DNA of 64,000 nt from positions 186,001-250,000 of the forward strand of contig JAFAFR010000058.1 in assembly GCA_023423405.1 (NCBI GenBank), read 5' to 3'. Below, in pieces: positions 24,988 through 33,975 of the stretch. This DNA comes from Bacteroidota bacterium. Its GTDB lineage: Bacteria > Bacteroidota > Bacteroidia > Chitinophagales > Chitinophagaceae. A model generated the notes under the pieces. The model saw only the letters and a program-made list of their open reading frames with translations, was not told the origin of the DNA and did not search any database. A program made the translations under genes and the position numbers. How positions within the stretch are numbered: the first letter of the stretch is position 1; each line of letters starts with the position of its first letter.

Positions 24988-27900
24988 TTAGAAATTGAGG
25001 TTGAAGCCAAAGGAATAGGTACGCTGGAAAGGATAAGCTGCCTGGGGCCTGTTGCCATCGCCCAGTGATTCGGGATCCAGCTTCACTTTGATGTGGGAGA
25101 TCTCGAAGATGTTCTCTGCACTGAAATAGAAACGCAGCTTGTTGAGTTTGGCCCTTCGCATGATGGACTCCGGTAGTGAGTAACCCAGCGTCAGGTTCTT
25201 GATGCGCATGTAGGCGCCATTCTGCATATAACGTTTGTTGGGAATGCCCAGTTGCTGCATATTGTCTTCTGCCGAATAGGCCCGGATGGCGGGGAAATAG
25301 GCATTGGGATTTTCCGGCGTCCAGTGATCGAGGTTGAGGGTGGTCACGTTGGTCCAGGGTTGCGCATATACGCCCCAGAAATACACGTTGGAGGCACCGG
25401 GATACCAGTCTCTTTTTCCTACGCCCTGCATGAATACGCGCAGGTCAAATCCTTTCCATCCTGCGGAAAGATCAATGCCATAGGGATAGCGCGACATCTT
25501 GTTGCCGATCTTGTGCAGGTCGCCCGGATCGTCCACGGTCTTTTTACCCATATCCACTTTTCCGTCTTTGTTGCGATCGGCGAATTTGGGATCACCGGGA
25601 TAAAAATTGTAGGACTGGTCATCGGTTCCCATAGCACGCTGGTCGGGAGAGCTGGTGAGGTCTGCGTCGTCGGCAAAGAAGCCGATGATATCAGCGCCCC
25701 AGATCTCGCCGATCTCCTGTCCTTCGTAATAATTGTTGAGTGATTTGGTCGGATTGTCGAAACGTGTGATCCAGGAACGGCTGTCGGCCAGTGTGAAGGT
25801 GAGGTTGTACCAGAAGGGCGAGCCGGCCAGCGATCCGTTGTCTCTCCAGTTCACGCGCAGTTCCCAGCCCTTGGTTTTGAGGTCGCCCGAATTTTCGCGG
25901 GGCTCGGCGGTGCCGAATACGCCGGGCAGGGTTTTGCCGGGCACCAGCATATCGTTGGTATAACGGGTATACACATCGTAGGAGAGGCCGAGCCGGTTGT
26001 TGAAGAGGGCGAGGTCAACGCCGAAGTTGATGGTGTTGATCTTCTCCCAGGTGAAATTGCTCGACACAGCGCCGGGTGCATACACGGCATTGGGTCGTCC
26101 TGTTCCCAGGATATAGGGCACCTGCGAACTTCCCATGATGGGAATGTAGGGATACACTTCTTTATAAGGATCGTCGTTCTTGAAGGTTTGGTTACCCAGC
26201 GATCCGTAAGAGCCGCGCAGTTTGAAGAGGTCGAGCGACAGCGCATCTTTGATGGGTACAAAAAAATCTTCCTGTGAAATCACCCAGCCGGCAGAAGCGG
26301 AGGGGAAGAAGCCCCAGCGGTTATCGGCAGGGAAACGGGAAGAGCCATCGTAGCGGCCGTTCAGCTCCAGCAGGTATTTCTGTTTGTAGTTATAAGCGAG
26401 CCTTGCAAAAATGCCCTGCACCGCCCAGTCCCTGATGATCTCGTTGTTGGTGAGAACACCGGTGCTGGCGCCGATGGAAGGAATGGAATTGGAGATGAGG
26501 CCGGTGCGGCGTGTCCAGAAATCGTTGTTGTTATAGTATTCCTGGTTATAACCTGCCATGGCCTGCAGGTAGTGATCTCCGAAGTTTTTGCGAAAATCGG
26601 TGTAGATATTGAGTACGTTGTACAGGGTGCTTACGTTTTCGTCCTGTGCCCAGGTATTGGAGAAAGTGTACTGGGCCGGGTTATTGGGACCGGTTTTATA
26701 CGGCACCGGGATGTCGTAAGAACGGATGAGGTTGGAGCCTCTTCTGAAAGTGGCTTCTGCATTCAGGTCCCAGATGTCTTTCACCAGCGTGGCTTTGGCT
26801 GAAAAGCTGGTAAGCCATTCGTTCATCTTTTCCTTGCGGCGTCCGCCCTGTTGCAGGGAGCCCAGGAGGGAAGCGCCGGCGCTGGTCCAGCTACCATCGG
26901 GATTCTTGGGAACATCCAGTGAGTTGGTACGGTTCACGTTCCAGAAAAAATCGCCGTCGAGGTACACGGGCGCATTGTAGTCGGTGCTGGTCAGCAGGGT
27001 ATTGTTGGAGAGTTTCAGCCAGGGCGTAACATCGAAATCGATCTTACCGCGCAGGTTGTATCTTTTGTACACATCGTTGCCGAATTTCAGCATACCATCC
27101 TGCTGGTAGTAATCGCCCGACAAATAGTAACTCATCTTATCGGCTTTTTTGGAAACGCTGAGGTTTACGTTGTAGGTGGGCGCCGATTTGTTGTAGGCTT
27201 CACCCAGCCAGTCGGTGGATCCGTAATAGGCCCAGTTGTTCTGGTTGGTAGGATTCAGGATCACTGCCGGCAGCGAAGGGTCTTCGGACCTTTGTTTGGC
27301 GTAATCGCGCACCGATTCGGGATAGAGGTTGTAGAGAGGTTTGCCGGCCTGGTCTTTGGCGTCCATCACCTGGTAGGGATCGGTCACCAGCTCGGGCAGT
27401 TTGCCGATGGTGCGGATGGCCACCATGGAGTTGAGCGATACATTCAGTTTGCTGCCCTTCGCATTTTTGGTGGTGATCAGCACCACGCCAAAAGCGGCGC
27501 GGGCGCCGTAAATGGCGGAAGCGGCTGCGTCTTTCAATACAGAAACGGTTTCCACATCGTTGGGATTGAGCCGGGCCACTTCGCTCATGGAGAAGGGCAC
27601 GTTGTCAACGATCACGAGCGGATCGCCGCCGTTGATGCTGGTATAGCCGCGGATGTTGAAATTGGGATTGGTGCTGGCGCGGCCATTGGCGATGGTGATG
27701 TTGAGGTTGGGGATAAGTCCCTGCAGGCCGGCGCCCAGGTTGGCAATGGGACGGCTTTCGAGTTGCTTGGCGGTAACCATGTCAACAGCCCCGGTAAGGT
27801 TCACTTTTTTCTGGGTACCGAAGCCTACCACCACCACTTCTTCGAGGTTTTTGTCGCCCGGAACCAGTTGGATCCGGATGCTTTCATCGCGCCGCACTTT

Positions 27901-28464
27901 GTATTCCTGCGAAATATAACCGATGAAGGAAATTTCCAGGACGCTGTTCACCGGCGCTTCGATGCTAAAGCTGCCATCGGGACCTGTCGACACGCCCGAG
28001 GCGCTTCCTTTGATGCGGACGTTTACACCCTGCAGTGGCTGCCCGGTTTCATCGGTCACTTTTCCCTGTATGATGTTGCTCACGATCTCTGCGGCGCCCG
28101 CGCTGCTCAGCACCACCAGTTTGTTGTCAAGCACTTTGTAATGCAGCGCCGTATTGCGCAGCACCTGGTTCATCAGTTCCTGGATGGTTACATTGCTCAC
28201 CTGCACGTCTACCCGCAGTTTATGGGGCAGTTGCCTGTCCTCGTACAGGAACCGGTAACCGGTATTCTTCTGGAGGAGGGTGAACAGTTTTTTTAGTTCC
28301 ACATTTTTGGCGGAAATGCTCACGTCGTTTTGCGAATAGCCGGTTGCTGAAACCTGAAGACATCCTACAATTAAAAGGATTGTAGTTAATTTCATGGTAA
28401 TGAGCAGTTTGGATAGTTTTGGCCGCACGGTCCCGCTACGGGGGAGTGCAATCTTTTTTTTCAT
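24988..28464 (-). CDS. SusC/RagA TonB-linked transporter with N-terminal STN signalling domain
   Basis: This 1158-residue protein starts at the ATG at 28462-28464. The long pre-signal extension (MKKKIALPRSG) is usual in this subgroup, while an inner ATG at 28395 would begin at MKLTTILL. Domains in order are a signal to SATGYSQ, an STN (secretin/TonB short N-terminal) domain (residues about 48-115), a carboxypeptidase-like domain, LEEVVVVGFGTQKKVNLTGAV, a plug (NFNIRGYTSINGGDPLVIVDNVP, LKDAAASAIYGARAAFGVVLI) and a barrel ending FGFNLNF. The STN domain signals ligand binding to the FecR anti-sigma factor encoded just upstream, so transport and transcription are coupled. Confidence 0.95.
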   Translation of the reverse strand: MKKKIALPRSGTVRPKLSKLLITMKLTTILLIVGCLQVSATGYSQNDVSISAKNVELKKLFTLLQKNTGYRFLYEDRQLPHKLRVDVQVSNVTIQELMNQVLRNTALHYKVLDNKLVVLSSAGAAEIVSNIIQGKVTDETGQPLQGVNVRIKGSASGVSTGPDGSFSIEAPVNSVLEISFIGYISQEYKVRRDESIRIQLVPGDKNLEEVVVVGFGTQKKVNLTGAVDMVTAKQLESRPIANLGAGLQGLIPNLNITIANGRASTNPNFNIRGYTSINGGDPLVIVDNVPFSMSEVARLNPNDVETVSVLKDAAASAIYGARAAFGVVLITTKNAKGSKLNVSLNSMVAIRTIGKLPELVTDPYQVMDAKDQAGKPLYNLYPESVRDYAKQRSEDPSLPAVILNPTNQNNWAYYGSTDWLGEAYNKSAPTYNVNLSVSKKADKMSYYLSGDYYQQDGMLKFGNDVYKRYNLRGKIDFDVTPWLKLSNNTLLTSTDYNAPVYLDGDFFWNVNRTNSLDVPKNPDGSWTSAGASLLGSLQQGGRRKEKMNEWLTSFSAKATLVKDIWDLNAEATFRRGSNLIRSYDIPVPYKTGPNNPAQYTFSNTWAQDENVSTLYNVLNIYTDFRKNFGDHYLQAMAGYNQEYYNNNDFWTRRTGLISNSIPSIGASTGVLTNNEIIRDWAVQGIFARLAYNYKQKYLLELNGRYDGSSRFPADNRWGFFPSASAGWVISQEDFFVPIKDALSLDLFKLRGSYGSLGNQTFKNDDPYKEVYPYIPIMGSSQVPYILGTGRPNAVYAPGAVSSNFTWEKINTINFGVDLALFNNRLGLSYDVYTRYTNDMLVPGKTLPGVFGTAEPRENSGDLKTKGWELRVNWRDNGSLAGSPFWYNLTFTLADSRSWITRFDNPTKSLNNYYEGQEIGEIWGADIIGFFADDADLTSSPDQRAMGTDDQSYNFYPGDPKFADRNKDGKVDMGKKTVDDPGDLHKIGNKMSRYPYGIDLSAGWKGFDLRVFMQGVGKRDWYPGASNVYFWGVYAQPWTNVTTLNLDHWTPENPNAYFPAIRAYSAEDNMQQLGIPNKRYMQNGAYMRIKNLTLGYSLPESIMRRAKLNKLRFYFSAENIFEISHIKVKLDPESLGDGNRPQAAYPFQRTYSFGFNLNF

Positions 28465-28544
28465 ACTTTTGTATGCTTAAGTTAAAAGAAATGGTATAGG
28501 CTGTTCCTGAGGGGAAACCTGTATCGTTTTTACATTAAGAACTG

Positions 28545-28572
28545 AAAGGGAGATGTTGCCGCATCTCTCTTT
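28545..28572. terminator. Hairpin between fecR-like gene and susC
   Basis: AAAGGGAGATG pairs with CATCTCTCTTT around a six-base loop. T-rich sequence follows on both strands (TTTCAGTTCTT on the minus strand). It may separate sigma/FecR transcription from susC or attenuate read-through. Confidence 0.5.
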
Positions 28573-28620
28573 TCTCTTTAGTGATGGCTAATAGGGCATA
28601 AGCAGATCTGTTTTGGTTGG

Positions 28621-29754
28621 TTATTTAATATAGATTCTGTTTCCTTTGATGTCAAATTCGAAATGGTTGGTGAATTGCAGCGCTTCCAGCGCGGTGGCAA
28701 TGTCTTCCTTCTCAAAGGCGCCGGAAAAATTCCTGGTGGCGAGGTCTTTGTTCTCCAGTATGATTTCCACATTGTACCATTTCTCCATTTTGCTGATCAC
28801 TTCGGGGAAGGATTCATTGTCGAACACCAGTCTGTTCTCTACCCAGGATATTTCGGGAATGATGTTGAAGCGGCTTTCTTTTAAGGGAGCGATGTGAAAA
28901 TCGCTTTCCTGCTGCGCCGTTGCCTGCGGCTGTTTTGCGGGCAGTGCCGCCTCCGCCTGTACCGTGGGAGCAAGGGCGTCTACCACGATCTTTTCATTGG
29001 GGCGCAGCAGTATTTTTCTTTCCGGTTCCTGGTTGGTGGTGAGCTCCACACTGCCCCGGATCAGGGAAGTTTCAACCTGTTTGCTTTCGGGATAACTTTT
29101 TACGTTGAAGGCTGTTCCTTTCACCCAAATGTTTACGTTCTTGGCGTGCACCACCATGGGCACCGCTTCGTTGTGCGCCACATCGAAATAGGCTTCGCCG
29201 GTGAGGGAGACCTCCCTTTTTGTCTGGCCGAAATCGGCATTGTAGGTGATGCGGCTGCCGCTGTTCAGCCATACCGTAGTGCCATCGGGCAACACGGTTT
29301 TCGAACGCGTTCCCGGCATGGTCTTCATTTCGTTGACCGACGCCGCGTTTGCCGCCAGCGGTTGCTGTGCCTGCGGGCGCTGGCCCAGGAAACGGATAGA
29401 AAGGAAGAGGATCAGTATGGCCGCCGCGCTCATAGCCACAACCATCCATTTCCGGTTCGATCTTTTTTTGCCGGCAGGCGCCAGGAGAAGGGAATGCACC
29501 GGCTCCTGCGCGCTTCCAAAAGAACCCTGGAATTCCTCCTGCAACCTGCTTTGCAGCTTCTGCCAGGCGTCTTTTTGCTGGTCTTCGGTGCGCTGCGGCG
29601 GCAGGGGTTCGTCAAAATAGCTGCTGTACAGTTCCACCCGGTATGCCATTTCGGGATCGTCTTTCAGCAACTGCTGTAATTCCCACAACTCATCCTGGCT
29701 TGCTTCGCCGGATAGTTTCCTGGAAACCAGGTGCCAGATATGGTTTTCGGTCAT
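28621..29754 (-). CDS. FecR-family anti-sigma factor
   Basis: This 377-residue inner-membrane protein has a cytoplasmic N-terminal anti-sigma region (residues 1-80), a single TM helix (WMVVAMSAAAILILFLSIRFLG, about residues 103-124), a periplasmic FecR domain (KTMPGTRSKTVLPDGTTVWLNSGSRITYN, GEAYFDVAHN, VKGTAFNVKSY) and a C-terminal DUF4974 domain (FDNESFPEVISKMEKWYNVEI). It holds the ECF sigma factor until the STN domain of the SusC touches it. It lies 76 bp downstream of the sigma gene. Confidence 0.94.
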   Translation of the reverse strand: MTENHIWHLVSRKLSGEASQDELWELQQLLKDDPEMAYRVELYSSYFDEPLPPQRTEDQQKDAWQKLQSRLQEEFQGSFGSAQEPVHSLLLAPAGKKRSNRKWMVVAMSAAAILILFLSIRFLGQRPQAQQPLAANAASVNEMKTMPGTRSKTVLPDGTTVWLNSGSRITYNADFGQTKREVSLTGEAYFDVAHNEAVPMVVHAKNVNIWVKGTAFNVKSYPESKQVETSLIRGSVELTTNQEPERKILLRPNEKIVVDALAPTVQAEAALPAKQPQATAQQESDFHIAPLKESRFNIIPEISWVENRLVFDNESFPEVISKMEKWYNVEIILENKDLATRNFSGAFEKEDIATALEALQFTNHFEFDIKGNRIYIK

Positions 29755-29830
29755 ATAAAAAATTCAGTCCCTTCCATAAGGAACCGGAATACCGGAAAAT
29801 CCCCTAAGCGGAAGCCGGTTTTTTGAAAAA

Positions 29831-30394
29831 TTATTTTTTCAGCAGGAAATACAGGGACTGGGTGATCTTTTTGGCAGCGATGGCCATTTGTGCGTCGATG
29901 GTTTTAACGGAGATGTTGAGGAGTTGGGAGATGTCGCGGTATTTCATGCCGTCTTCCCTCACCAGTTTGAAGATGAGGCGGCAGCGGGGCGGGAGGCCGT
30001 CCACCGCGTCCTGGATTTGCCGAAGCACTTCTTTCGACACCATCAGCTCTTCGGGACTAAGCGCCGTGGCCGCTACATTTTCGAGGGAAAGCTCGTTGAG
30101 GTTGAAATCGGGAACCGGTTTGTTGCGGGCGAGGTATTTGATGCAGAGGTTCTTGATGGCTACATAGAGATAAACCCTGATATTGCTGATCTCCAGCAAC
30201 CGGCTGCGGTTGCGCCAGAGGTGAATGAAGCAGTCCGATACGATCTCTTCGGCAATGGGTTCTTCCTTTACAAAACAGCGCGCCAGGTTGAACAGGTCGG
30301 AGTTGAAATGAAAAAATAATTTTTCATACGCCGCCTCGTCGCTGAACAAGGCCACCCGTTCCATCCAATATTGTATCTGCAGCTCGTCTTGCAT
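29831..30394 (-). CDS. RNA polymerase ECF sigma factor (FecI-like)
   Basis: This 187-residue sigma factor has region 2 (FFHFNSDLFNLARCFVKEEPIAEEIVSDCFIHLWRNR) and region 4 (DAVDGLPPRCRLIFKLVREDGMKYRDISQLLNISVKTIDAQMAIAAKKI). This is the standard partner of FecR in Bacteroidota. It should direct transcription of the SusCD pair once released. It starts at the ATG at 30392-30394, with a 54-bp inverted repeat about 145 bp upstream. Confidence 0.94.
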   Translation of the reverse strand: MQDELQIQYWMERVALFSDEAAYEKLFFHFNSDLFNLARCFVKEEPIAEEIVSDCFIHLWRNRSRLLEISNIRVYLYVAIKNLCIKYLARNKPVPDFNLNELSLENVAATALSPEELMVSKEVLRQIQDAVDGLPPRCRLIFKLVREDGMKYRDISQLLNISVKTIDAQMAIAAKKITQSLYFLLKK

Positions 30395-30536
30395 GGTTAG
30401 GGGTATAAATTAGAAATAGATTCCGGATTTCTTTTGCGCAAAGGTTTGCGTGGAAAAAAACTGCTGCAAATTAGGACAGATCCGGGGAGAGCCAGGGGCG
30501 ATGAACGGAGCATAACGATAAGATAACCTGGCACGA

Positions 30537-30590
30537 CAAAGCCATGTACGGCAGGCAGGAACTGGTTTCTGTCCGCTGTACATGGCTTTG
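30537..30590. repeat. 54-bp inverted repeat (long hairpin)
   Basis: The 13-bp arms CAAAGCCATGTAC and GTACATGGCTTTG match perfectly around 28 nt, and the inner part pairs further (CAGGAA with TTTCTG). No T-run follows on either strand, so it is a poor intrinsic terminator. It sits between the amidase gene's 3' end and the sigma gene's upstream region. It could be a short repeated element or a regulatory structure. Confidence 0.6.
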
Positions 30591-30639
30591 CCGAACCGGC
30601 CGGTACAACAATCTTACTGCGTGGGGAGGTACCCGACTG

Positions 30640-31896
30640 TTACCCGGCCTTTCTTTTCTGAGCGATCCCCTGCTTTCTGTTTCTGCCTGTTAATGGCAGG
30701 TATCCCACCATTGCAAAACCCCATAAAGCGAGGTAGGGGGAAGGTTGCCCGTCGCGTTGCGCGCTAACGGAATTGCCGGCAGGCTGAACAGGTGCTGGAG
30801 GATCGATTGCTCCCAATGTGGCTTCCGAGGCGGCAATAAACCGGAACATGGGCGCCGGTTTGAATTTATTGGTTACATCGTAGGCAAGATCATTACCTCC
30901 GGTTGCCAGCTTTTTCACCGGGGCGCCTTTTTTGAAATCGAGTTTAGCGATGTTAATCCAAAACACCGTGGGACTGAATACGCGGTCGAAATACAGCATG
31001 CGTTTGTTCAGGTTCATGATGGTACGAAAGATGGTAAATGAAACGGTTGGGCTCGCTTCGGCGTGTACCGCCTGCCGTTCGGGACTTGGCATACCAAAGG
31101 GCATACCCACATTTCTCATCACGCTCATGAGTGCAGCGACGGCATCCCGTTCATTTTTGGGTTCCGGCAGGTTTTTGGCATAAAATGCACCGCGGATGAA
31201 ACGGTCAGAAGGGTCGTGCGTGCCGGGAAGCGGTTTGTTACCTCCGAAGCCGGCATACTGGGAAAGAATGGCAAGCTGCTTGTCGTAGGTGGGTTCATTG
31301 GTCATTACAATGTAGTTGCGGTCGTGGTATATTTTCAGTTCGCCGTCGACCATTTCGAATATTCCTGAATCTCCTGTTGAATCTTCGATAGCAACGTGAA
31401 ATTCGCTCTTCGTACCGTGATGGTCAACCGCCATGCGCAATTGGAATGGGAGGTTTTTCGACGCAGCAACCGCTTCGCTCACGGTGGAGAAATTGTCGAG
31501 ATACCATTGCATCCACATGCTCAGGGAAAGGCCGGGTAGTTTCGGGTCGCGTGGAGCAACCTTTGTTCCCGTAAGCCACAGGATGTGCGCCGACAAACCG
31601 GCTTCGTTCATGCCATCCATGGCAACGTGCTCATCCATGGTGATGACCACACTTCCATATTTACTCGTCCATTGATAAGGGTTGTCTTCTGTGGCCCCGC
31701 TGCGCGCCATTCCCCTTGGCAGCACCCAGAGGTGTGTTGGTGCATCAACAATCCAGTCCTCTCCGCGGCCTACATATACGCCCAGGGAGGTTTTCCAGAG
31801 AATGCGCGAACAGGCGGAGGCCGGAACCACGTCTGCGACCAGGTACACGAAAAGCAGAAAACAGGCGATTTTTTTCCTGGCTAATGCTTTTTTCAT
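30640..31896 (-). CDS. Linear amide C-N hydrolase (choloylglycine hydrolase/penicillin V acylase family)
   Basis: This 418-residue Ntn hydrolase has signal peptide cleavage after VVPASA that would expose Cys29 as the new N-terminus, which is the catalytic nucleophile of the family (ACSRILWKTSLGVYVGRGEDW). Other landmarks are DGMNEAGLSAHILWL, MTNEPTYDKQL and RTIMNLNKRMLYFDR. It cleaves amide bonds; penicillin V, conjugated bile acids and N-acyl homoserine lactones are known family substrates. A C-terminal hydrophobic patch with a basic tail (ALWGFAMVGYLPLTGRNRK) is unusual and might be a weak membrane anchor. It is the last gene of the sulfatase operon, 37 bp after sulfatase 1. Confidence 0.9.
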   Translation of the reverse strand: MKKALARKKIACFLLFVYLVADVVPASACSRILWKTSLGVYVGRGEDWIVDAPTHLWVLPRGMARSGATEDNPYQWTSKYGSVVITMDEHVAMDGMNEAGLSAHILWLTGTKVAPRDPKLPGLSLSMWMQWYLDNFSTVSEAVAASKNLPFQLRMAVDHHGTKSEFHVAIEDSTGDSGIFEMVDGELKIYHDRNYIVMTNEPTYDKQLAILSQYAGFGGNKPLPGTHDPSDRFIRGAFYAKNLPEPKNERDAVAALMSVMRNVGMPFGMPSPERQAVHAEASPTVSFTIFRTIMNLNKRMLYFDRVFSPTVFWINIAKLDFKKGAPVKKLATGGNDLAYDVTNKFKPAPMFRFIAASEATLGAIDPPAPVQPAGNSVSAQRDGQPSPYLALWGFAMVGYLPLTGRNRKQGIAQKRKAG

Positions 31897-31933
31897 AATG
31901 AATGATTTTGTTGATTGACGGAAAAATGGTTTG

Positions 31934-33535
31934 CTACTGGGATTGTTTCATGATTTCTGCCCCACTTAATGAAGTTCCTTTTTGAACGGGCGGAAAATCG
32001 CGAAGTGTTTTAGTGTGCTCCTCAATGATGTCTTGCGCCATATGAAACACATATTGCTTTTGCTGGATCATTGTTGCTTTTGGTCCCGGAGCCTGATCAA
32101 AAAACTCAAACGGATCCTGGCGGATATTTATCAGTAATGGCAACTCCATTTTTGTAGTAGTGCCGTAATAACCATTGCGCGTAAAAAAGTGTACTTTCCA
32201 CTGGTTCATACGAATAGCCTGCAGGTTGGATTCTGAATAGTATATAAAAAAATTCCTGGCAGACTTATTGGTTTTGCCCGTCCAGTAATCCAGGTTGTTG
32301 AACCCATCTATATAATTTTTCTTAACGGTGCCCGTACCAAAAGCATCCCCCCTGGCAGCCCGCTCCTTTACATCAGCAACACCGGCTGCTGCTGCCAGTG
32401 TTACAAAAAGGTCTTCGTGGCTTTGAATGCCATTCAGCTCTGTGCCGGCCTTAATTTTTCCCGGCCAGCGTATGAGCAGGGGTATCCGGATAGCGCCCTC
32501 CCAGGTTGTTAACTTTGAACTACGATAGGGCGTTGTAGCGCCATAGGGGTAGGTCTCTGTTTCAGGCCCATTATCGGTTGAATAGATCACAATAGTATTT
32601 TCAGAAATCCCCATATCATCCAGCTTTTTTAATACCGATCCTATATTTTCATCATGCTGTATCATGCCGGCGCCATGCACATCATCTCCGCTGGTGTATT
32701 GCTTTGCACTGTCAAGATATCTTTTGGGAACATGTGTGAAAACATGCATCCTGCTGGCAGCAATCCAAACAAAAAAGGGTTTGCCTTCTGTTTTAGCCTT
32801 ATCCATAAACTTAAATGAGGCATCAATGAATTCTTCATCCACTGTTTCCATTCGCTTGCGTGTGAGTGGCCCGGTATCTTCAATACGTTGCTTGCCAACT
32901 TTTCCAAACCGGGGGTCAACTGTAGCATCGTCTTTATCTGTTGCAAAGCAATGTAATACACCACGGGTGCCGTATTTCTTTTTAAACTCGGGGTCGGCAG
33001 GGTAATCAATATCTTCCGGCTCTTCCTCTGTATTAAGGTGATACAGATTTCCATAAAACTCATCAAAGCCGTGCACTGTGGGTAAATACTCATTTCTGTC
33101 GCCCAGGTGATTTTTGCCGAATTGTCCCGTAGCATACCCCTGCTGTTTTAATACTTCTGCAAGCGTAACGGTTTGGGGTCTTAGTCCAAGTAAACTTCCC
33201 GGGCTCGATACCGTGGTAAGCCCGGAGCGGATCGGCATTTGCCCGGTAATGAAAGCTGCTCTTCCCGGGGTGCAACTGGGTTGTGCATAATGATCGCTGA
33301 ATATAGCACCCTCTTTGCCAATGCGGTCTATATTAGGTGTACGATAGCCCATGGCGCCCCTGCTATACACACTCAGGTTCCAGAACCCGATATCATCGCC
33401 GAAAATTACCACGATGTTTGGCTTTCCCGGAGGAGCATTGCCTGTCTTTTTATTTTGTGCATAAGATTGATGCACCACAAAAAGGCAAACGGCAATGGCA
33501 AATACTATTGTAACCGAACGCTTTTTAATTTTCAT
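31934..33535 (-). CDS. Arylsulfatase, Cys-type (sulfatase 1)
   Basis: This 533-residue secreted enzyme has a signal peptide ending HQSYAQ. The metal site (IVVIFGDDIGFWNLSVYS) is followed by the formylglycine motif CTPGR at Cys88, a canonical C-x-P-x-R that needs FGE or anSME maturation. DNGPETETYPYG and LLIRWPGKIKAG are further sulfatase landmarks. The substrate is unknown, and it is similar throughout to the sulfatase encoded upstream. Its DNA appears richer in A+T than its paralogue's, suggesting separate origin rather than recent tandem duplication. It starts 3 bp after the decayed gene. Confidence 0.94.
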   Translation of the reverse strand: MKIKKRSVTIVFAIAVCLFVVHQSYAQNKKTGNAPPGKPNIVVIFGDDIGFWNLSVYSRGAMGYRTPNIDRIGKEGAIFSDHYAQPSCTPGRAAFITGQMPIRSGLTTVSSPGSLLGLRPQTVTLAEVLKQQGYATGQFGKNHLGDRNEYLPTVHGFDEFYGNLYHLNTEEEPEDIDYPADPEFKKKYGTRGVLHCFATDKDDATVDPRFGKVGKQRIEDTGPLTRKRMETVDEEFIDASFKFMDKAKTEGKPFFVWIAASRMHVFTHVPKRYLDSAKQYTSGDDVHGAGMIQHDENIGSVLKKLDDMGISENTIVIYSTDNGPETETYPYGATTPYRSSKLTTWEGAIRIPLLIRWPGKIKAGTELNGIQSHEDLFVTLAAAAGVADVKERAARGDAFGTGTVKKNYIDGFNNLDYWTGKTNKSARNFFIYYSESNLQAIRMNQWKVHFFTRNGYYGTTTKMELPLLINIRQDPFEFFDQAPGPKATMIQQKQYVFHMAQDIIEEHTKTLRDFPPVQKGTSLSGAEIMKQSQ

Positions 33536-33538
33536 GAC

Positions 33539-33970
33539 CTATGGTTTAAATGTTGTATGAAATATGTCCTTATGGTTTGTTTCAACAGGCCGTTGGCCCG
33601 ATGCCCCATTTTTTTGTAGTAAGCCATTCGTTGGTTCCAACCGGTACAAGAAAGGCGGGTCCGGCTCCCCAGGGCCCGTGATATCGTGCTGGTCAATGAT
33701 GGGCAGCACTAACCGCGCAATGAGGTTCAGGTTTGGCGTGAGTTGTGTTGGGATGACCGGTTGAAAGTTCAGCGTATAACGTGCACCATTATACGGGCCG
33801 ATCCCATAATCCACATTGTTCTGGAATGGCACGCTGATAAGATTCGCCACGGGATTGGCCAGCTTGTTGGCCAGTTCTGCATTGTTCGGTGCCTTGTGTT
33901 CCTGTGCCGAAACCCTGATTCCGGAAAGCAGTAAAGACAGAAGTACGAGTGTTTTTTGTAATGCTCTCAT
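33539..33970 (-). pseudogene. Decayed outer-membrane/MetA-pathway-type protein gene (internal deletion, frameshift)
   Basis: The frame encodes 143 residues: a signal peptide (LLLSGIRVSAQ), then ELANKLANPVANLISVPFQNNVDYGIGPYNGARYTLNFQPVIP, typical of the N-terminal part of about 300-residue neuromedin-U/transporter-like beta-barrel proteins. After HDITGPG the sense is lost. In another frame over 33615-33675 the family's later block is visible (GAGPAFLVPVGTNEWLTTKK, then WGIGPTA), and after one more shift GLLKQT. So an internal segment is gone, the frame has slipped and the C-terminal half is absent. It sits 5 bp and 3 bp from the flanking sulfatase genes; operon spacing has survived the decay. 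Confidence 0.65.
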
Positions 33971-33975
33971 TGTAT

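Noticed and set aside
30640..30740. LPLTG in the C-terminus of the Ntn amidase read as a sortase signal.
   Set aside because: No hydrophobic stretch follows it before the basic tail, and Bacteroidota do not use LPXTG sorting for such proteins; it is a chance match.
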